From: Actinomadura madurae
GTDB taxonomy: Bacteria; Actinomycetota; Actinomycetes; Streptosporangiales; Streptosporangiaceae
Assembly: GCF_900115095.1 (NCBI RefSeq)
Contig: NZ_FOVH01000010.1
Coordinates: 310,001 to 374,000 of the forward strand
Length of the DNA stretch: 64,000 nucleotides
Direction: 5' to 3'
Shown: one piece after another, positions 20,097 through 29,573 of the stretch
How the letters are laid out: every line of letters starts with the position of its first letter
Position numbering within the stretch: the stretch's first letter is position 1
The notes under the pieces: model-generated
The model's database searches: none
Told to the model about the DNA's origin: nothing
What the model saw: only the letters and a program-made list of their open reading frames with translations
Translations under genes and position numbers: made by a program

Positions 20097-21371
20097 GTGG
20101 CACGCATCGGCGACGGTGGTGACCTGCTCAAGTGCTCGTTCTGCGGGAAGAGCCAGAAGCAGGTCAAGAAGCTCATCGCGGGTCCGGGCGTGTACATCTG
20201 CGACGAGTGCATCGATCTCTGCAACGAGATCATCGAGGAGGAGCTCTCCGAGACCTCCGACCTCAAGTGGGACAACCTGCCCAAGCCGCGGGAGATCTAC
20301 GAGTTCCTCGACTCCTACGTCATCGGGCAGGAGACGGCGAAGAAGGCCCTGTCGGTCGCCGTCTACAACCACTACAAGCGGATCCAGTCGGGTGACACCG
20401 GCCGGGACGACCCGGTCGAGCTGGGCAAGTCCAACATCCTGCTGCTCGGCCCCACTGGATCCGGCAAGACGCTGCTCGCGCAGACGCTCGCGAAACTCCT
20501 CAACGTCCCGTTCGCTATCGCGGACGCCACGGCGCTGACGGAGGCGGGCTACGTCGGGGAGGACGTCGAGAACATCCTCCTCAAGCTGATCCAGGCGGCC
20601 GACTACGACGTCAAGAAGGCCGAGACCGGAATCATCTACATCGACGAGGTCGACAAGATCGCCCGCAAGAGCGAGAACCCGTCGATCACGCGCGACGTCT
20701 CCGGGGAGGGCGTCCAGCAGGCCCTGCTGAAGATCCTGGAGGGCACCACCGCGAGCGTCCCGCCGCAGGGCGGCCGCAAGCACCCGCACCAGGAGTTCAT
20801 CCAGATCGACACCACCAACGTGCTGTTCATCTGCGGCGGCGCGTTCGCCGGCCTGGAGAAGATCGTCGAGTCCCGGGTCGGCAAGCAGGGCATGGGCTTC
20901 GGCGCGCAGATCCGCTCCAAGTCCGACTTCGAGGAGTCGTCGGCGGTGCTCGGCGACGTGATGCCGGAGGACCTGCTCAAGTTCGGGATGATTCCGGAGT
21001 TCATCGGCCGGCTGCCGGTGATCACCTCGGTGCACAACCTGGACCGCGAGGCCCTCATCAACATCCTCACCGAGCCGAAGAACGCGCTGGTCCGCCAGTA
21101 CCACCGCCTCTTCGAACTCGACGGGGTCGACCTGGAGTTCACCGACGACGCCCTGGAGGCCATCGCCGACCAGGCCATCCTCCGCGGCACCGGCGCCCGC
21201 GGCCTCCGCGCGATCATGGAGGAGGTGCTCCTGTCGGTGATGTACGAGGTGCCGAGCCGCCAGGACGTCGCCCGCGTCGTCATCACCCGCGAGGCCGTCC
21301 TGGAGCACGTCAACCCGACTCTCGTCCCTCGCGACCGCCCCAAGCGCGAGCCGCGGGAGAAGAGCGCGTGA
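20097..21371 (+). CDS. clpX: ATP-dependent Clp protease ATP-binding subunit ClpX
   Basis: AAA+ unfoldase that feeds substrates to ClpP1P2. The 424-aa protein has an N-terminal zinc finger (KCSFCGKSQ and ICDECIDLC), Walker A GPTGSGKT at about 118-125, Walker [12 protein letters not shown], and the pore and sensor motifs [10 protein letters not shown] and RGTGARGLR. The IGF-type ClpP-contact loop reads [10 protein letters not shown]. The GTG at 20097 has AAGGAG 8 nt upstream. A 171-nt gap after clpP2 leaves room for its own promoter. A structured repeat element follows immediately. Confidence 0.97.
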   Translation: MARIGDGGDLLKCSFCGKSQKQVKKLIAGPGVYICDECIDLCNEIIEEELSETSDLKWDNLPKPREIYEFLDSYVIGQETAKKALSVAVYNHYKRIQSGDTGRDDPVELGKSNILLLGPTGSGKTLLAQTLAKLLNVPFAIADATALTEAGYVGEDVENILLKLIQAADYDVKKAETGIIYIDEVDKIARKSENPSITRDVSGEGVQQALLKILEGTTASVPPQGGRKHPHQEFIQIDTTNVLFICGGAFAGLEKIVESRVGKQGMGFGAQIRSKSDFEESSAVLGDVMPEDLLKFGMIPEFIGRLPVITSVHNLDREALINILTEPKNALVRQYHRLFELDGVDLEFTDDALEAIADQAILRGTGARGLRAIMEEVLLSVMYEVPSRQDVARVVITREAVLEHVNPTLVPRDRPKREPREKSA

Positions 21372-21517
21372 TCGGGGCGTGAGCGGGGAGGTGTGTCCGC
21401 GGAAAGCGCGGACCTGAGCCCCGATCACCTGTTAGCCCAGGGGGCGACCCCCTGGAACCCCCGATGTGGGGGCTTCGCCCCCGCGCCCCTGCGCCCCCGG
21501 TCGCTCGGCCGGGGGCG
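21369..21517 (+). repeat. Structured intergenic repeat, copy A (full)
   Basis: Begins at the clpX stop. Outer arms TGATCGGGGC (21369-21378) and GCCCCGATCA (21418-21427) enclose hairpin 1, GTCCGCG-gaaag-CGCGGAC (21395-21413). Hairpin 2 is CCAGGGGG-cga-CCCCCTGG (21437-21455), then GAACCCCCG. Hairpin 3 is GTGGGGGC-ttc-GCCCCCGC (21466-21484). A fourth stem is CGCCCCCGG/CCGGGGGCG (21492-21517). Hairpins 1-3 recur in the copy after tRNA-Ala with changes on both sides of the stems. It probably ends the clpX transcript and may do more. Confidence 0.75.
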
Positions 21518-21532
21518 TTCTCGTGCGGCCGG

Positions 21533-22189
21533 TCAGCGGGTGGTGGACTCGCCCAGGCCGGCCTCGCGGGCGAGGACGATGGCCTGGGCGCGGTCGGCGA
21601 CGTGCAGCTTCATGAAGATGTTCGAGACGTGGTTGCGGACGGTCTTCTGGCTGAGGAAGAGCGTCGCGGCGATCTCGGCGTTGCTGCGGCCCTGCGCGAT
21701 CAGTTCGAGGACCTCCCGTTCCCGCTCGGTGAGCTGCGGGAACGCGGCCTGCCTCGGGTCGGGCATGTCGGTGAAGTAGGTGAGGACGCGGCGCGCGATC
21801 TCCGGGCCGTAGATGGCCTCGCCCGCCGCGACCGCCCTGACCGCGCGGGCGATCTCCTCCGCGCCGGACTCCTTCAGCAGGTAGCCGCGGGCGCCGGCGC
21901 GCATCGCCGCGAAGACGGAGTCGTCGTCGCGGAACATCGTCAGCACCAGCACGCCGATGCGCGGGCTGGTGCGGGTGATGGTGCGGGTCGCCTCGATGCC
22001 GTTGCCGCCGGGCATGTGCAGGTCCATCACGACGACGTCGGGCTGCAGGTCGGCCGCGAGCTTCACCGCGTCCGGCCCGTTCTCGGCCTCGCCCACCACG
22101 TCCACCCCGAGCGCCTGCAGCAGCCCCTTCAGCCCCTGCCGGAACACCGGGTGGTCGTCGGTGATGAGGACCCGGATGGTCTCCGTCAT
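21533..22189 (-). CDS. NarL/LuxR-type response regulator
   Basis: A 218-aa response regulator. The receiver begins IRVLITDDHPVFRQGLKGLL, with phosphoacceptor Asp in VVVMDLHMPGGNG and Lys in GYLLKESG. The LuxR-type HTH is LTEREREVLELIAQGRSNAEIAATLFLSQKTVRNHVSNIFMKL. The ATG at 22189 overlaps the stop of the kinase gene (ATGA), so translation is coupled. Targets are not evident. It is separate from the similar pair at 10.8-12.6 kb. Confidence 0.93.
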   Translation of the reverse strand: MTETIRVLITDDHPVFRQGLKGLLQALGVDVVGEAENGPDAVKLAADLQPDVVVMDLHMPGGNGIEATRTITRTSPRIGVLVLTMFRDDDSVFAAMRAGARGYLLKESGAEEIARAVRAVAAGEAIYGPEIARRVLTYFTDMPDPRQAAFPQLTEREREVLELIAQGRSNAEIAATLFLSQKTVRNHVSNIFMKLHVADRAQAIVLAREAGLGESTTR

Positions 22190-22986
22190 CTCCGTCCGCC
22201 CTCTCCGGTCGAGGGACGATGATACCCGGCGGCGGTCTCCGCGGCGGCGAGCGGGAGCCGGACGGCGACCACGGTCCCGCCGCCGTTGCGGGACGAGAAC
22301 ACGCAGCTTCCGCCGACCTCGGCGGCCCACTCCTTCATCGAGGCCATGCCGCGGCGCGGCCGCTGCTGCCCGCCGTTGCGGGCGGACTCGGGCAGTCCCG
22401 GCCCGGTGTCGGCGACCATCAGGTGCAGCGCGTCGTCGCGGCTGAGCCGGACCGTCGCGGTGCTCTCCGGCGCGTGCAGCCGGATGTTCGTCAGGGCCTC
22501 CTGCGCGATCCGGTACGCCGCGACCTCCACCGCCGCCGGCAGCCCCGCCGGCTCCCCGTCGAACCGGACGTCGACGCGCTCGCAGCAGCCCTCGGCGAAC
22601 GACTCGATGGCCGCGACGAGGCCGAGGTCGTCCAGCGCGGGGGGCCGCAGCCCGTGGGCGAGGTCGCGGATCTCGCCGACGGCGGTCGCCAGCCGGTTCC
22701 GGACGTCGGCGAGGAGCGGGTCCGTCCGCTCCGGCTCGCAGGCGAGGGTGATGCGGGCGGCGTCCAGCGACATCGCGAGGCTCGCCAGCGTCGGGCCGAG
22801 ACCGTCGTGCAGGTCGTTGCGCAGCTGCCGCCGCTCCTCCTCGCGGCTGGCGAGGATCCGCTCGCGGGAGCGCTGCAGGTCGGAGGTGAGGCGGCGGAGG
22901 TGGGGGAGGGTCGCGGCGCGTGCCGCCACGGCCCCCGCGGTGAACGCGCCGGCCAGCACGGCGGCGCGTGCCAGTACCGCTCGCAT
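22186..22986 (-). CDS. Compact NarL-type histidine kinase with little sensor domain
   Basis: A 266-aa kinase. A single N-terminal hydrophobic stretch ([22 protein letters not shown]) is followed at once by the HisKA_3 region, with phosphoacceptor His in [24 protein letters not shown], and a HATPase domain ([31 protein letters not shown]). There is no recognisable extracellular or PAS/GAF sensing module, so input probably comes from the membrane segment or a partner protein. It is coupled to the response regulator by an ATGA overlap. Confidence 0.88.
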   Translation of the reverse strand: MRAVLARAAVLAGAFTAGAVAARAATLPHLRRLTSDLQRSRERILASREEERRQLRNDLHDGLGPTLASLAMSLDAARITLACEPERTDPLLADVRNRLATAVGEIRDLAHGLRPPALDDLGLVAAIESFAEGCCERVDVRFDGEPAGLPAAVEVAAYRIAQEALTNIRLHAPESTATVRLSRDDALHLMVADTGPGLPESARNGGQQRPRRGMASMKEWAAEVGGSCVFSSRNGGGTVVAVRLPLAAAETAAGYHRPSTGEGGRR

Positions 22987-23142
22987 CCCGTCCCTCTCCC
23001 TCTGCCCCGGCCTGGCGGTCGTCGCCCATCACCCTTGCCGGTGGGGCGACCCGGTGTCAGGTGACCTGTGTCCCGACCGCAACGGGAAAACGCTCTCTGG
23101 GGCCGTCCGGGCGGCCTGCGCCCGCCACTCCTCCGGTCCCCG

Positions 23143-23148
23143 TAGAAT
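23143..23148 (+). promoter_or_regulatory. valS -10 element; possibly leaderless transcript
   Basis: TAGAAT lies 8 nt before the GTG at 23157, the spacing expected if transcription starts at the start codon. No clear -35 element is seen. Confidence 0.45.
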
Positions 23149-23156
23149 CGTCAGCC

Positions 23157-25784
23157 GTGACACAGCCCAGCACTGAGCGCGGCCGGGAGGCCGCCGTGGA
23201 CGTCGACCTGCCCACCCAGTACCGACCGGCCGATGTCGAGGGCCGGCTCTACGAGCGGTGGGTATCGGAGGGGCTGTTCACCGCCGACCCCGAGCGCGCC
23301 CCCGGCCGTCCCGCGTTCTCGATCGTGATCCCGCCGCCGAACGTCACCGGCTCGCTGCACATGGGGCACGCCCTCGACCACTCCATCCAGGACACCCTCG
23401 TCCGGCGGCGCCGCATGCAGGGGCACGAGACCGCGTGGGTGCCCGGCATGGACCACGCGGGAATCGCGACCCAGAACGTGGTGGAGCGCGAGCTGGCGAA
23501 GGAGGGCCTGTCGCGGCACGACCTCGGGCGCGAGGCGTTCGTCGAGCGGGTGTGGCAGTGGAAGGCCGAGTCCGGCGGCCGGATCCTCGGCCAGATGCGC
23601 CGCCTCGGCGACAGCGTCGACTGGACGCGCGAGGCGTTCACGATGGACGACGACCGGGCCCGCGCCGTCCGGACGATCTTCAAGCGGCTGTTCGACGACG
23701 GGCTGATCTACCGCGCCGAGCGCATCATCAACTGGTGCCCGCGCTGCCTGACCGCGCTGTCGGACATCGAGGTCGAGCACGAGGAGGTCGACGGCGAGCT
23801 GGTCTCGATCCGGTACGGCTCCGGCGAGGACGAGATCGTCGTCGCGACCACCCGGGCGGAGACGATGCTCGGCGACACCGCCGTGGCCGTCCACCCGGAC
23901 GACGAGCGCTACGCCCGCGTCGTCGGGCGTGAGATCGAGCTTCCGCTGACCGGCCGCCGCATCCCGGTCGTCGCCGACGAGCACGTCGACCCGGCGTTCG
24001 GCACCGGCGCGGTGAAGGTGACCCCGGCGCACGACCCGAACGACTTCGAGATCGGGCGGCGGCACGACCTGCCCTCCCTGTCGGTCATGGACGAGCGCGG
24101 CGTCGTCACCGCGCCCGGCCCCTTCGAGGGGCTCGACCGGTTCGAGGCGCGCCCGGCGGTCGTCGCGGCGCTGCGCGAGCAGGGCCGGATCGTCGCGGAG
24201 GTCCGCCCCTACAAGCACTCGGTCGGGCACTGCCAGCGTTGCTCCACGGTCGTCGAGCCGCGGGTGTCGCTCCAGTGGTTCGTGAAGGTCGAGTCGCTCG
24301 CGCGGGCCGCGGGCGACGCCGTCCGCGACGGCCGCGTGACGATCCACCCGCCGGAGATGGCGGCCCGCTACTTCGAGTGGGTCGACAACATGCACGACTG
24401 GTGCATCAGCCGGCAGCTGTGGTGGGGGCACCGCATCCCGGTCTGGTACGGGCCGGACGGCGAGGTCGTCTGCCCCGGGCCGGAGGAGGAGCCGCCCGCC
24501 GGATGGACGCAGGACACCGACGTCCTCGACACGTGGTTCTCCTCCGCGCTGTGGCCGTTCTCCACGCTCGGCTGGCCGGACGAGACGCCCGACTTGAAGC
24601 GGTTCTACCCGACGTCCGTGCTGGTCACGGGCTACGACATCCTGTTCTTCTGGGTCGCCCGGATGATGATGTTCGGGCTCTACGCGATGGACGGCGTCCA
24701 GCCGTTCGACACCATCGCCCTGCACGGGATGGTCCGCGACCAGTACGGCAAGAAGATGTCCAAGTCGTTCGGGAACGTCATTGACCCGCTCGACTGGATC
24801 GACCGCTACGGCGCCGACGCGACCCGCTTCACCCTGCTGCGCGGCGCGAACCCGGGCGGTGACGTCCCGGTCGCCGAGGACTGGGCCCAGGGGTCGCGCA
24901 ACTTCTGCAACAAGCTGTGGAACGCGACCCGGTTCGCGCTGATCAACGGCGCGCACGTCCGCGGCGAGGTGCCGGCCGAGGTGTCCACCGTGGACGCGTG
25001 GATCCTGTCCCGGCTCCAGGCCGTCGTCGCCGAGGTGGACGGGCACCTGGAGGCCTACGACTTCGCCAAGGCGTGCGAGGCGCTCTACCACTTCGCGTGG
25101 GACGAGGTCTGCGACTGGTACGTCGAGCTGGCGAAGGTGCAGCTCGCCGACGACCGGGCCGGGACGACCCAGCGCGTCCTGGGCGAGGTGTTCGACAACC
25201 TGCTGCGCCTGCTGCACCCGGTCGTCCCGTTCGTCACCGAGGAGCTGTGGACGTCCCTCACCGGCGGTGAGACGGTCGTCACCGCGCCCTGGCCCGCCGC
25301 CGAGAGGGGCCGGGCGGACGGCGCCGCCGAAGAGCTGGTCGGCTCGCTGCAGCGGATGGTGACCGAGGTGCGGCGGTTCCGGGCCGACCAGGGGCTCAAG
25401 CCCGGCCAGCGGGTCGCCGCGCGCGTCGAGTGGAACGGCTCGGCCCTGCAGGACCACGAGGACGGCATCCGGGCGCTGCTGCGGCTCACCGAGCCTGGCG
25501 AGGAGTTCTCCTCGACGGCGTCCCTGCCGGTCGAGGACGTCAAGGTGCACCTCGACACCGCGGGCGCGATCGACGTCGCCGCCGAGCGCAAGCGGCTGGA
25601 GAAGGACCTCGCCGCCGCCCGCAAGGAGGTCGACCAGGCGCGCCGCAAGCTCGGGAACGAGGCGTTCATGGCGAAGGCGCCGGAGGCGGTCGTGGCGAAG
25701 AACCGGGAGCGGCTCGCCCAGGCGGAGGCGGACATCGGCCGGCTGGAGGCGCAGCTTGCCGGGCTCCCGGCGGACCGGTCCTGA
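23157..25784 (+). CDS. valS: Valyl-tRNA synthetase
   Basis: Charges tRNA-Val. The 875-aa class I enzyme has the HIGH-type motif HMGH in [18 protein letters not shown], the CP1 editing domain ([38 protein letters not shown]), the KMSKS motif [10 protein letters not shown], the anticodon-binding domain and a C-terminal coiled coil ([35 protein letters not shown]). Two starts are possible: a leaderless GTG at 23157, or the GTG at 23196, which has GGGAGG 5 nt upstream. The first is given here. Upstream is the divergent two-component pair; downstream lies the folC region. Confidence 0.96.
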   Translation: MTQPSTERGREAAVDVDLPTQYRPADVEGRLYERWVSEGLFTADPERAPGRPAFSIVIPPPNVTGSLHMGHALDHSIQDTLVRRRRMQGHETAWVPGMDHAGIATQNVVERELAKEGLSRHDLGREAFVERVWQWKAESGGRILGQMRRLGDSVDWTREAFTMDDDRARAVRTIFKRLFDDGLIYRAERIINWCPRCLTALSDIEVEHEEVDGELVSIRYGSGEDEIVVATTRAETMLGDTAVAVHPDDERYARVVGREIELPLTGRRIPVVADEHVDPAFGTGAVKVTPAHDPNDFEIGRRHDLPSLSVMDERGVVTAPGPFEGLDRFEARPAVVAALREQGRIVAEVRPYKHSVGHCQRCSTVVEPRVSLQWFVKVESLARAAGDAVRDGRVTIHPPEMAARYFEWVDNMHDWCISRQLWWGHRIPVWYGPDGEVVCPGPEEEPPAGWTQDTDVLDTWFSSALWPFSTLGWPDETPDLKRFYPTSVLVTGYDILFFWVARMMMFGLYAMDGVQPFDTIALHGMVRDQYGKKMSKSFGNVIDPLDWIDRYGADATRFTLLRGANPGGDVPVAEDWAQGSRNFCNKLWNATRFALINGAHVRGEVPAEVSTVDAWILSRLQAVVAEVDGHLEAYDFAKACEALYHFAWDEVCDWYVELAKVQLADDRAGTTQRVLGEVFDNLLRLLHPVVPFVTEELWTSLTGGETVVTAPWPAAERGRADGAAEELVGSLQRMVTEVRRFRADQGLKPGQRVAARVEWNGSALQDHEDGIRALLRLTEPGEEFSSTASLPVEDVKVHLDTAGAIDVAAERKRLEKDLAAARKEVDQARRKLGNEAFMAKAPEAVVAKNRERLAQAEADIGRLEAQLAGLPADRS

Positions 25785-25891
25785 CAGCGGTGCCGCCGAC
25801 CGGGCGATCTTTCGGCGCGGCGGGCGCCGCCGCGGTTACCATCCGGTTGGGCCCAGAGGCCTTTGGCGGTACGTGAACCATCGGGAGTGCA

Positions 25892-26902
25892 ATGGCCGAG
25901 TCACCAGGTCGGTCCGGCACGCCGGACTCCCCGTCCGGCGATGACCTCGACGGCGCGCAGGTCGTCGCGGACGGGGACGCCTCGGAGGCCGCCGCCGAGC
26001 CCCTGCGCGGCCTGCGCCCGTGGTGGTCGGTGGACTACGGCGACGGGACGGGCCCGCACGGGCCGGTCAACGGCACCGGGCCGCAGATGCTGCCCGCACC
26101 GCGGGACGGGTCGGGCCCGTTCCCGGTCCTCGGCGGCGGCACGGGCCCGCAGTTGATGCCCGGCCCGACGAACGGCTCGGGCGCGCATCCGGTCGTCCGC
26201 ACCGGCCCGCAGGGCGTGCTTCCGGACGGGTCCGGCGCGCACCCGGTGATCCCGGCCGGGACCGGCCCGCTGCCTCCGGTGACCGGCGCGCCGCCCGCCC
26301 GGCGCAAGCGCCCGCCGAAGCTCCTGCTGCTCGCGGGCGCCGTCCTGGTCACGGTCGTGATGCTGGCCGCGGGCGTGCTGGCGGTCCGGACGGTCGGCGG
26401 CGCCGCCAAGGACGCCCGCACGACGGCCGCTCCCGCGTCCAAAAAGGTGATCAACGCGGGCGCCGTGGCCGGCGGGCTGCGCCGGGACGGCCTGACCGCG
26501 CCGCAGGCGAGCGCCGCCTACCCGTTCGTCGCGGGCGCCGTCGACGCGGGCGGCGTCCCGGTCGCCAAGAACGGTCTCGCGGTCTACACCGAGGTGCCGG
26601 TGGGCCGGCTCAACGTGCTGTTCGCGGGCGGGACGGGCCAGGTCGGTAACCCCGCGGACTTCCTGCAGAAGGCACAGCCGACGACGTTCATCGCGGGCCA
26701 GGACGCCGACCCGGGTTCGGAGGGCGGCAAGGCGGTCTGCGGCCAGTTCGCCGTCCTCGCCGACACCCACACGTACTGCGCGTGGGCGACCAAGGACTCC
26801 TTCGGCATCGTCGCCTCCAACCTCGCCACGCTGAACCCGCAGTTCCCGCTGATGGCCGACGTGATGCGCCGGATCAGGAAGGACGTCGAGAAGCCGAAGT
26901 GA
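25892..26902 (+). CDS. Single-pass membrane protein with Gly-Thr/Ser-Gly-Pro repeats
   Basis: A 336-aa protein of unknown function. Residues about 50-130 are low-complexity, with GTGP, GSGP or GSGAHP recurring every 11-15 residues (YGDGTGPHGP, NGTGPQ, DGSGPF, GGTGPQ, NGSGAHP, RTGPQ, DGSGAHP, AGTGPL). A basic stretch ARRKRPPK and one transmembrane helix (LLLLAGAVLVTVVMLAAGVLAV) follow, then an extracellular domain of about 160 residues with two Cys (AVCGQF, TYCAW) that may pair. GGGAG lies 6 nt before the ATG. Its 3' end overlaps the convergent folC-like gene by 29 nt. Confidence 0.8.
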   Translation: MAESPGRSGTPDSPSGDDLDGAQVVADGDASEAAAEPLRGLRPWWSVDYGDGTGPHGPVNGTGPQMLPAPRDGSGPFPVLGGGTGPQLMPGPTNGSGAHPVVRTGPQGVLPDGSGAHPVIPAGTGPLPPVTGAPPARRKRPPKLLLLAGAVLVTVVMLAAGVLAVRTVGGAAKDARTTAAPASKKVINAGAVAGGLRRDGLTAPQASAAYPFVAGAVDAGGVPVAKNGLAVYTEVPVGRLNVLFAGGTGQVGNPADFLQKAQPTTFIAGQDADPGSEGGKAVCGQFAVLADTHTYCAWATKDSFGIVASNLATLNPQFPLMADVMRRIRKDVEKPK

Positions 26903-28076
26903 CGTAGAGGCGCTCGGTGCCCGCGTCCACCACGTCCAGGACGAATCCCGTGAAGTAGGCCGTGCCGAGGACCAGCACTCGGTGCCCGAGCGTCGCGAGC
27001 GACTCCGGCGTGATGGCGTGCGCGTCGACGACGTCCCACCGGTCCGGCAGGGGGCGGGTGAAGCGGAGGTGCGGCAGCGGCAGCCGCACGAACGTCACGG
27101 GCAGCGCGCCCAGCTCGGCGATGGCCCCGTCCAGGTCCTTGTGGTCGGGGAGGCAGACGACGGCGTGGTCGATCGCGTCCCAGGCCTCCCGCGCGGCGCC
27201 GAGCGCTGCGGCGATCCCGGCCCGGTCGACGGCGGAGTCGACGAGCAGCCGCGTCGCCGACCCGGGGACGTCGTGCCGGGACAGGCGTCCCGGCAGGGTC
27301 ACGGAGGACAGCACCTCCCGCAGGTCCGCGGCCGGTGGATCGGCGGTTCCGGGAAGGCGGCGCGCGGCCACGACGCCGAGCTCCGCCGCCGCGCGTCCGA
27401 GACCGGGAGGCAGGAGTTCGGCGGGGACGCCCGCGGTGCCGGGTTCGACGACCTCCGCTCCGGCGAGGACGCGGGCGACCTCGGCGGACTGCGGCGCCGA
27501 CACGACACGCGTCGAAGGACCGGCCACGCCGAGCTTCTCCGCGGCGATCTCCGGCACCGTGTCGCCGAGGACCCCGGCGTGCTCGCGGAAGATCGGTGTG
27601 ATGGCGGCGACGTCCGGCGGGAACAGGGCGACCTCGTCGGAGCGTCCGCCCATCCCGGCCTCAAGGACGATCGCGTCCGCGCGGCTCCGCGCCGCGTGCA
27701 GGACGCCGGCGAGCGTGAACAGGCCGGACGGCGACAGGTAGCCGTCGGACGGCGGGGGGAGTTCGGCGACGGCCCGGTCGAGCGCGTCCCCGAGAACGGC
27801 GAGTTCCTCGCCGGAGACCGCCCTCCCGTCGACCCTGATCCGCTCGCGGTCGCTGCGCAGAGCGGGGCTCGTGACGGTGCACACGCGAAGACCGGCGGCC
27901 CCGAGAAAGGCCGACGCGTAAGTCGCCGCCGTTCCCTTTCCCTTGGAACCGACGACGGTCAGGACGGGAACGCCCGGTTCGAGGAGGCCGAGCAGGCCGG
28001 CGAGCGCGCGGGCCCGCCCGAGGTCGCGGGTCTCGCCCGGAGCGCGCCGGTCCCACTCCCGGTAGAACACGTCCAT
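26874..28076 (-). CDS. FolC-like Mur-ligase-family protein (divergent paralogue)
   Basis: A 400-aa protein with the folylpolyglutamate-synthase/Mur-ligase plan: ATP-binding loop VVGSKGKGTAATYASAFLG, TSPALRSDRERIRVDG, LEAGMGGRSDEVALFPPDVAAITPI, and a C-terminal ligase domain (RLLVDSAVDRAGIAAALG). It is shorter than, and clearly different from, the true folC that starts 75 nt away on the other strand. Key folate-binding and C-terminal motifs such as SAHNP are replaced (VDSAVDRAG), so the substrate may not be folate. Two ligase paralogues sharing one promoter region is unusual. ATG at 28076. The function is open. Confidence 0.8.
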   Translation of the reverse strand: MDVFYREWDRRAPGETRDLGRARALAGLLGLLEPGVPVLTVVGSKGKGTAATYASAFLGAAGLRVCTVTSPALRSDRERIRVDGRAVSGEELAVLGDALDRAVAELPPPSDGYLSPSGLFTLAGVLHAARSRADAIVLEAGMGGRSDEVALFPPDVAAITPIFREHAGVLGDTVPEIAAEKLGVAGPSTRVVSAPQSAEVARVLAGAEVVEPGTAGVPAELLPPGLGRAAAELGVVAARRLPGTADPPAADLREVLSSVTLPGRLSRHDVPGSATRLLVDSAVDRAGIAAALGAAREAWDAIDHAVVCLPDHKDLDGAIAELGALPVTFVRLPLPHLRFTRPLPDRWDVVDAHAITPESLATLGHRVLVLGTAYFTGFVLDVVDAGTERLYVTSASRRPS

Positions 28077-28151
28077 GCCTCCAGTGTGGGGCCGGGGCTC
28101 GGGTGCGGGGCCGGGCGGGGGCACGGGTCCCGCCGAGTAGGCTCTGTGACC

Positions 28152-29573
28152 GTGAGTCAGGTAACCGAGCCGTCCGACTACAGGGCCACCGTAGGCGCGA
28201 TCATGGGACGCGGCGTCGAGTGGGAGATCGACCCGAGCCTCGACCGGATCCGCGATCTGGTGGACGTCCTGGGGGAGCCGCACCGCGCGTATCCGGTGAT
28301 CCACATCGCCGGGACGAACGGCAAGTCCAGCACCGCCCGGCTCGTCGAGGCGCTGCTGCGCGAGCGCGGGCTGCGCACCGGGCTCTACACCAGCCCCGAG
28401 ATGACGACGCTGCGGGAGCGCATCGCGATCGACGGCGAGCCCGTCTCCGAGGAGCGGTTCGTCGAGACGTTCAACGACGTCCTGCCCTACCTCCAGCTGA
28501 TCGACGACAAGCACCCGGCGCGGCTGTCGTTCTTCGAGGTCCTCACGGCGATGGCGTTCGCGGCGTTCGCGGACGCGCCGGTCGACGTCGCGGTGGTCGA
28601 GGCCGGCATGGGCGGCGTGTGGGACGCGACGAACGTCGCGGACGGCGCGGTCGCGGTGATCACCCCGATCGGGCTGGACCACACCCGCTATCTGGGCGAC
28701 ACGCTGGAGGAGATCGCCGGGGAGAAGGCGGGGATCATCAAGCCGGGATCGGTCGCGGTGCTGGCGCAGCAGCCGGTCGAGGCGGCCGAGGTGCTGCTGC
28801 GGCGGGTCGTGGAGACCGGCGCCGCGGTGGCGCGCGAGGGCGTGGAGTACGGCGTGCTCGGCCGGGACGTCGCGGTCGGCGGCCAGCAGCTCAGCCTGCG
28901 GGGCCTGCACGGCGTCTACGACGAGATCTTCCTGCCGCTGTTCGGCGAGCACCAGGCGAGCAACGCGGCCACGGCGCTCGCCGCCGTGGAGGCGTTCGCG
29001 AGCGGCGCGCCGACGCGGGGGGAGCCCAACCTGGAGGCCGCGACCCGGATCGCGCCCGGGGAGACCTACATCGGCGGCGACGAGGGCCAGCTGGACCCGG
29101 CGCTGGTGCGCAGCGGCTTCGCCAAGTCGGCCTCGCCGGGACGGCTGGAGGTCGCGCGGACGGGCCCGACCGTCCTGCTGGACTCGGCGCACAACCCGGC
29201 CGGGATGGCGGCGACCGTCGCCACGGTCACCGAGTCGTTCGGCTTCACCCGGCTCGCCGGGGTGCTCGCGATCAGCGCCGACAAGGACGTCGCGGGCGTC
29301 CTCGACCAGCTCGAACCCGTCCTGGCGGAGCTGGTGGTCACCCGCAACTCCTCGCCGCGCTCGATGCCGCCCGAGGAGCTGGCCGAGCTCGCCGAGAGCA
29401 TCTTCGGCCCCGAGCGCGTCCATGTCGCCGAGCGCCTGGACGACGCGATCGACCGGGCGATCGGGCTCGCCGAGGAGACCGGAGAGTACCAGGGCGCCGG
29501 CGTGCTGATCACCGGCTCGGTGGTCACGGCGGGCGACGCCCGGATCCTGCTGCGCGTCGAGGAAGGCCGGTGA
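28152..29573 (+). CDS. folC: Folylpolyglutamate synthase / dihydrofolate synthase
   Basis: Adds glutamate to dihydropteroate and folates. The 473-aa protein has the P-loop HIAGTNGKSSTARL, YTSPEMTTLRERIAIDG, VVEAGMGGVWDATNV, GLDHTRYLGDTLEEIAGEKAGIIK and the C-terminal domain motif LLDSAHNPAGM, all as expected for FolC. The GTG at 28152 is chosen; a -10-like TAGGCT at 28138-28143 suggests a near-leaderless transcript, and a GTG at 28146 is an alternative. It follows valS, as in other actinobacteria, but a FolC-like paralogue and a membrane gene intervene. The next gene overlaps its stop. Confidence 0.95.
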   Translation: MSQVTEPSDYRATVGAIMGRGVEWEIDPSLDRIRDLVDVLGEPHRAYPVIHIAGTNGKSSTARLVEALLRERGLRTGLYTSPEMTTLRERIAIDGEPVSEERFVETFNDVLPYLQLIDDKHPARLSFFEVLTAMAFAAFADAPVDVAVVEAGMGGVWDATNVADGAVAVITPIGLDHTRYLGDTLEEIAGEKAGIIKPGSVAVLAQQPVEAAEVLLRRVVETGAAVAREGVEYGVLGRDVAVGGQQLSLRGLHGVYDEIFLPLFGEHQASNAATALAAVEAFASGAPTRGEPNLEAATRIAPGETYIGGDEGQLDPALVRSGFAKSASPGRLEVARTGPTVLLDSAHNPAGMAATVATVTESFGFTRLAGVLAISADKDVAGVLDQLEPVLAELVVTRNSSPRSMPPEELAELAESIFGPERVHVAERLDDAIDRAIGLAEETGEYQGAGVLITGSVVTAGDARILLRVEEGR

